From Strigops habroptila (Eukaryota > Chordata > Aves > Psittaciformes > Psittacidae), in the NCBI RefSeq assembly GCF_004027225.2, contig NC_044283.2:32820707-32884706 (forward strand): a stretch of 64,000 nucleotides of DNA. The letters run 5' to 3'. A program made the translations under genes and the position numbers. The notes under the pieces are model-generated. The model was given only the letters and a program-made list of their open reading frames with translations, was not told where the DNA came from and searched no databases. Below are positions 62,496-64,000 of this stretch, one piece after another (position 1 is the first letter of the stretch; each line of letters begins with the position of its first letter).

Positions 62496-63419
62496 GAGTT
62501 AATAGGGGCATGTGGAAGAAAATTAATTTTATTGCACTGTGTCTGTGTGTGTAAAATATCAATAAAGCTTAATGCCTTAGAGACACTATTTTTATATTAC
62601 CAGAACCATTTCCAGCTGGGAAGACAGTAATTCATTAAGGAGAATTAATAGGATTTTAACTACATAGAGCAAAGTACTGAATTAAACTTTTAAAAGGTAC
62701 AGAACACTGCTAGCATATAATAAGCATGTTAACATTTCTTTGTAGTGTTCTTATAATTGCATTAATTAAAATGCAGGATATGATTAACACTTATGTATAA
62801 GGGGGTTGCTTCAGGTTCTGTTTCTTCAGTGATCTTTGGTTTTTTCACTTTTCAGATCATTCCCCCACTCACTGTTGTTGAGTTTTCATATAAGACAGGC
62901 ATTAGCAAAGATTAAATAAAGATCACCACTGGAGCAGAACACTCAAGTAGCTATTAGATAGCTGTTAAGCCAGCAGTGCCGTCTGCCAACTGGCCTGCGT
63001 CTATCCTAACACCTATTGTACCTTTAGGTACCAGGACTGCACCCAGATTGTCTGTTGGGAATGCTGTCTGCTGCATTTCTACTCCCAACTGTGCCCTAGT
63101 GCTCTTTGGAAGAGTGGTGGCTGGCACAGGCCAAAAGCAATGTAAAGAATCAAGTTCCAGTGTCTGGGATTGTTTTCTGTCTGTTGTACTGATACAGCCA
63201 TAAACCACTTGGAAGTAGGGGAGGCATTTTTTAACCGAAACTGAGACTAGTATGATTTGGTTTTAAGTTGATAGTAGTTAAGCAGTCTTACAAATACGGG
63301 ACTTCCTTTGCTCTCTTCAGTGAAGGCTTCCATGCGCTTTAGTTTTTTACCCCTTTTGTATAGAGTCATGAATATAAACACCAGGATATACAAGAACTTA
63401 CTTTCCCTCAGTTTAAATT

Positions 63420-63473
63420 AAAAAAAACCAAAACCCAACCAACCAAACAAAACCACCAAACCACTCGCCCCCA
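63420..63473. repeat. A/C-rich low-complexity tract
   Basis: AAAAAAAACCAAAACCCAAC followed by CAACCAAAC and ACCACCAAACC units. It is nearly pure A and C on the plus strand. Confidence 0.85.
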
Positions 63474-64000
63474 AGTTACTAATAATAACGAATTTTTTTT
63501 ACTATATATCTTCCAGACAAGCTGCTGTCAAAGCCATGTGGTGACTGTGCTGTGTTTATTCCGAGTTCTTGCAGAACTGTCAGAGAGGTTATAGGGTACT
63601 GAAAACTGTCAACAGAAAAAAATGTTGAGCAAATATTTTTGTAAAAAAGCTGCTAAACATTAAAATTGCCATTGATTAGGTGATGTTGATAGTCAGGAAG
63701 GAATATTTCTGGTGGGTTTGATATGATAGGCTATGAGGAGGAGATGATCTAAGATTTAGTCAAAGTTTGTTTACAGAAGTTGTGACAGTGGCATTTCCTG
63801 CTTAGCTTCTTCCACGGATGAAGTCTCGTTGGCACATAGGTCTTGCAATTAAAATTCCAACATATTTTTATCAGTTAAAAATGAGTAAATGGGAAGACCG
63901 ACCCTCTCCTATGAGGGTCTTCTCATAGTGTTTTCTTCTTGCAAAGCGCAGTAGTTCTTACCACTAATTTTGAAGAGAGAGCTGGATTAGGAGGTGCTCT

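Larger units (their letters stand above)
57387..64000 (+). other. FAT1 intron 2 (5' part, runs off the window)
   Basis: No sequence resembling the next FAT1 exon (continuation of cadherin repeat 9) is present in any frame. The intron is AT-rich and contains a possible poly(A) signal at 58.07 kb and A/C-rich tracts at 62.43 and 63.42 kb. It also has a short minus-strand open stretch at 62.95-63.21 kb of uncertain origin. Other open frames are short and unrecognised. Confidence 0.85.

Noticed and set aside
1..64000. CRISPR arrays, bacterial-type operons, rRNA or tRNA genes
   Set aside because: The window is vertebrate nuclear DNA. I saw no regularly spaced repeats with unique spacers and no cloverleaf-like tRNA with A and B boxes.

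Overview
The window comes from a bird genome. Six fragments of CR1 (chicken repeat 1) LINEs end in the avian-type ATTCTATG/ATTCTATGA tail, there are no mammalian SINEs, and the one real protein-coding gene is a vertebrate FAT1 orthologue. The species cannot be fixed from the sequence alone.

Layout. Positions 1 to about 44,930 are AT-rich, gene-poor DNA in which I find no convincing exon. It holds five of the CR1 fragments, a long (GAGAA)n microsatellite at 36.8-37.0 kb, several A/C- or G/T-rich low-complexity tracts and a few very old, partly palindromic amniote repeats. From 44.9 to 45.16 kb an A-rich polypurine tract leads into a dense CpG island (about 45.18-48.6 kb). The island carries the likely FAT1 promoter and a 5'-noncoding first exon, best ended by a consensus donor at 46,112. 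Intron 1 follows (to 54,097) and contains the sixth CR1 copy. Exon 2 (54,098-57,386) is a single very large exon. It begins with 21 nt of 5'UTR, has the start codon at 54,119, and encodes the signal peptide, cadherin repeats 1-8 and part of repeat 9 of the giant protocadherin FAT1 (1,089 full codons, collinear with human FAT1 at every landmark checked). Intron 2 fills the rest of the window; exon 3 is not present.

How it works together. The window is the 5' control region and first coding exon of one gene plus its upstream desert. The most interesting features sit in the predicted 5'UTR: overlapping upstream ORFs including an ATGA stop/start overlap, a G-quadruplex motif followed by a long pyrimidine tract, and several alternative consensus donors (one on the minus strand) that suggest alternative first exons or divergent transcription. 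A well-formed poly(A) signal early in intron 2 could allow a short, secreted FAT1 N-terminal product. I found no clearly novel gene system. Long open frames in the CpG island and in the GAGAA repeat are compositional artefacts.
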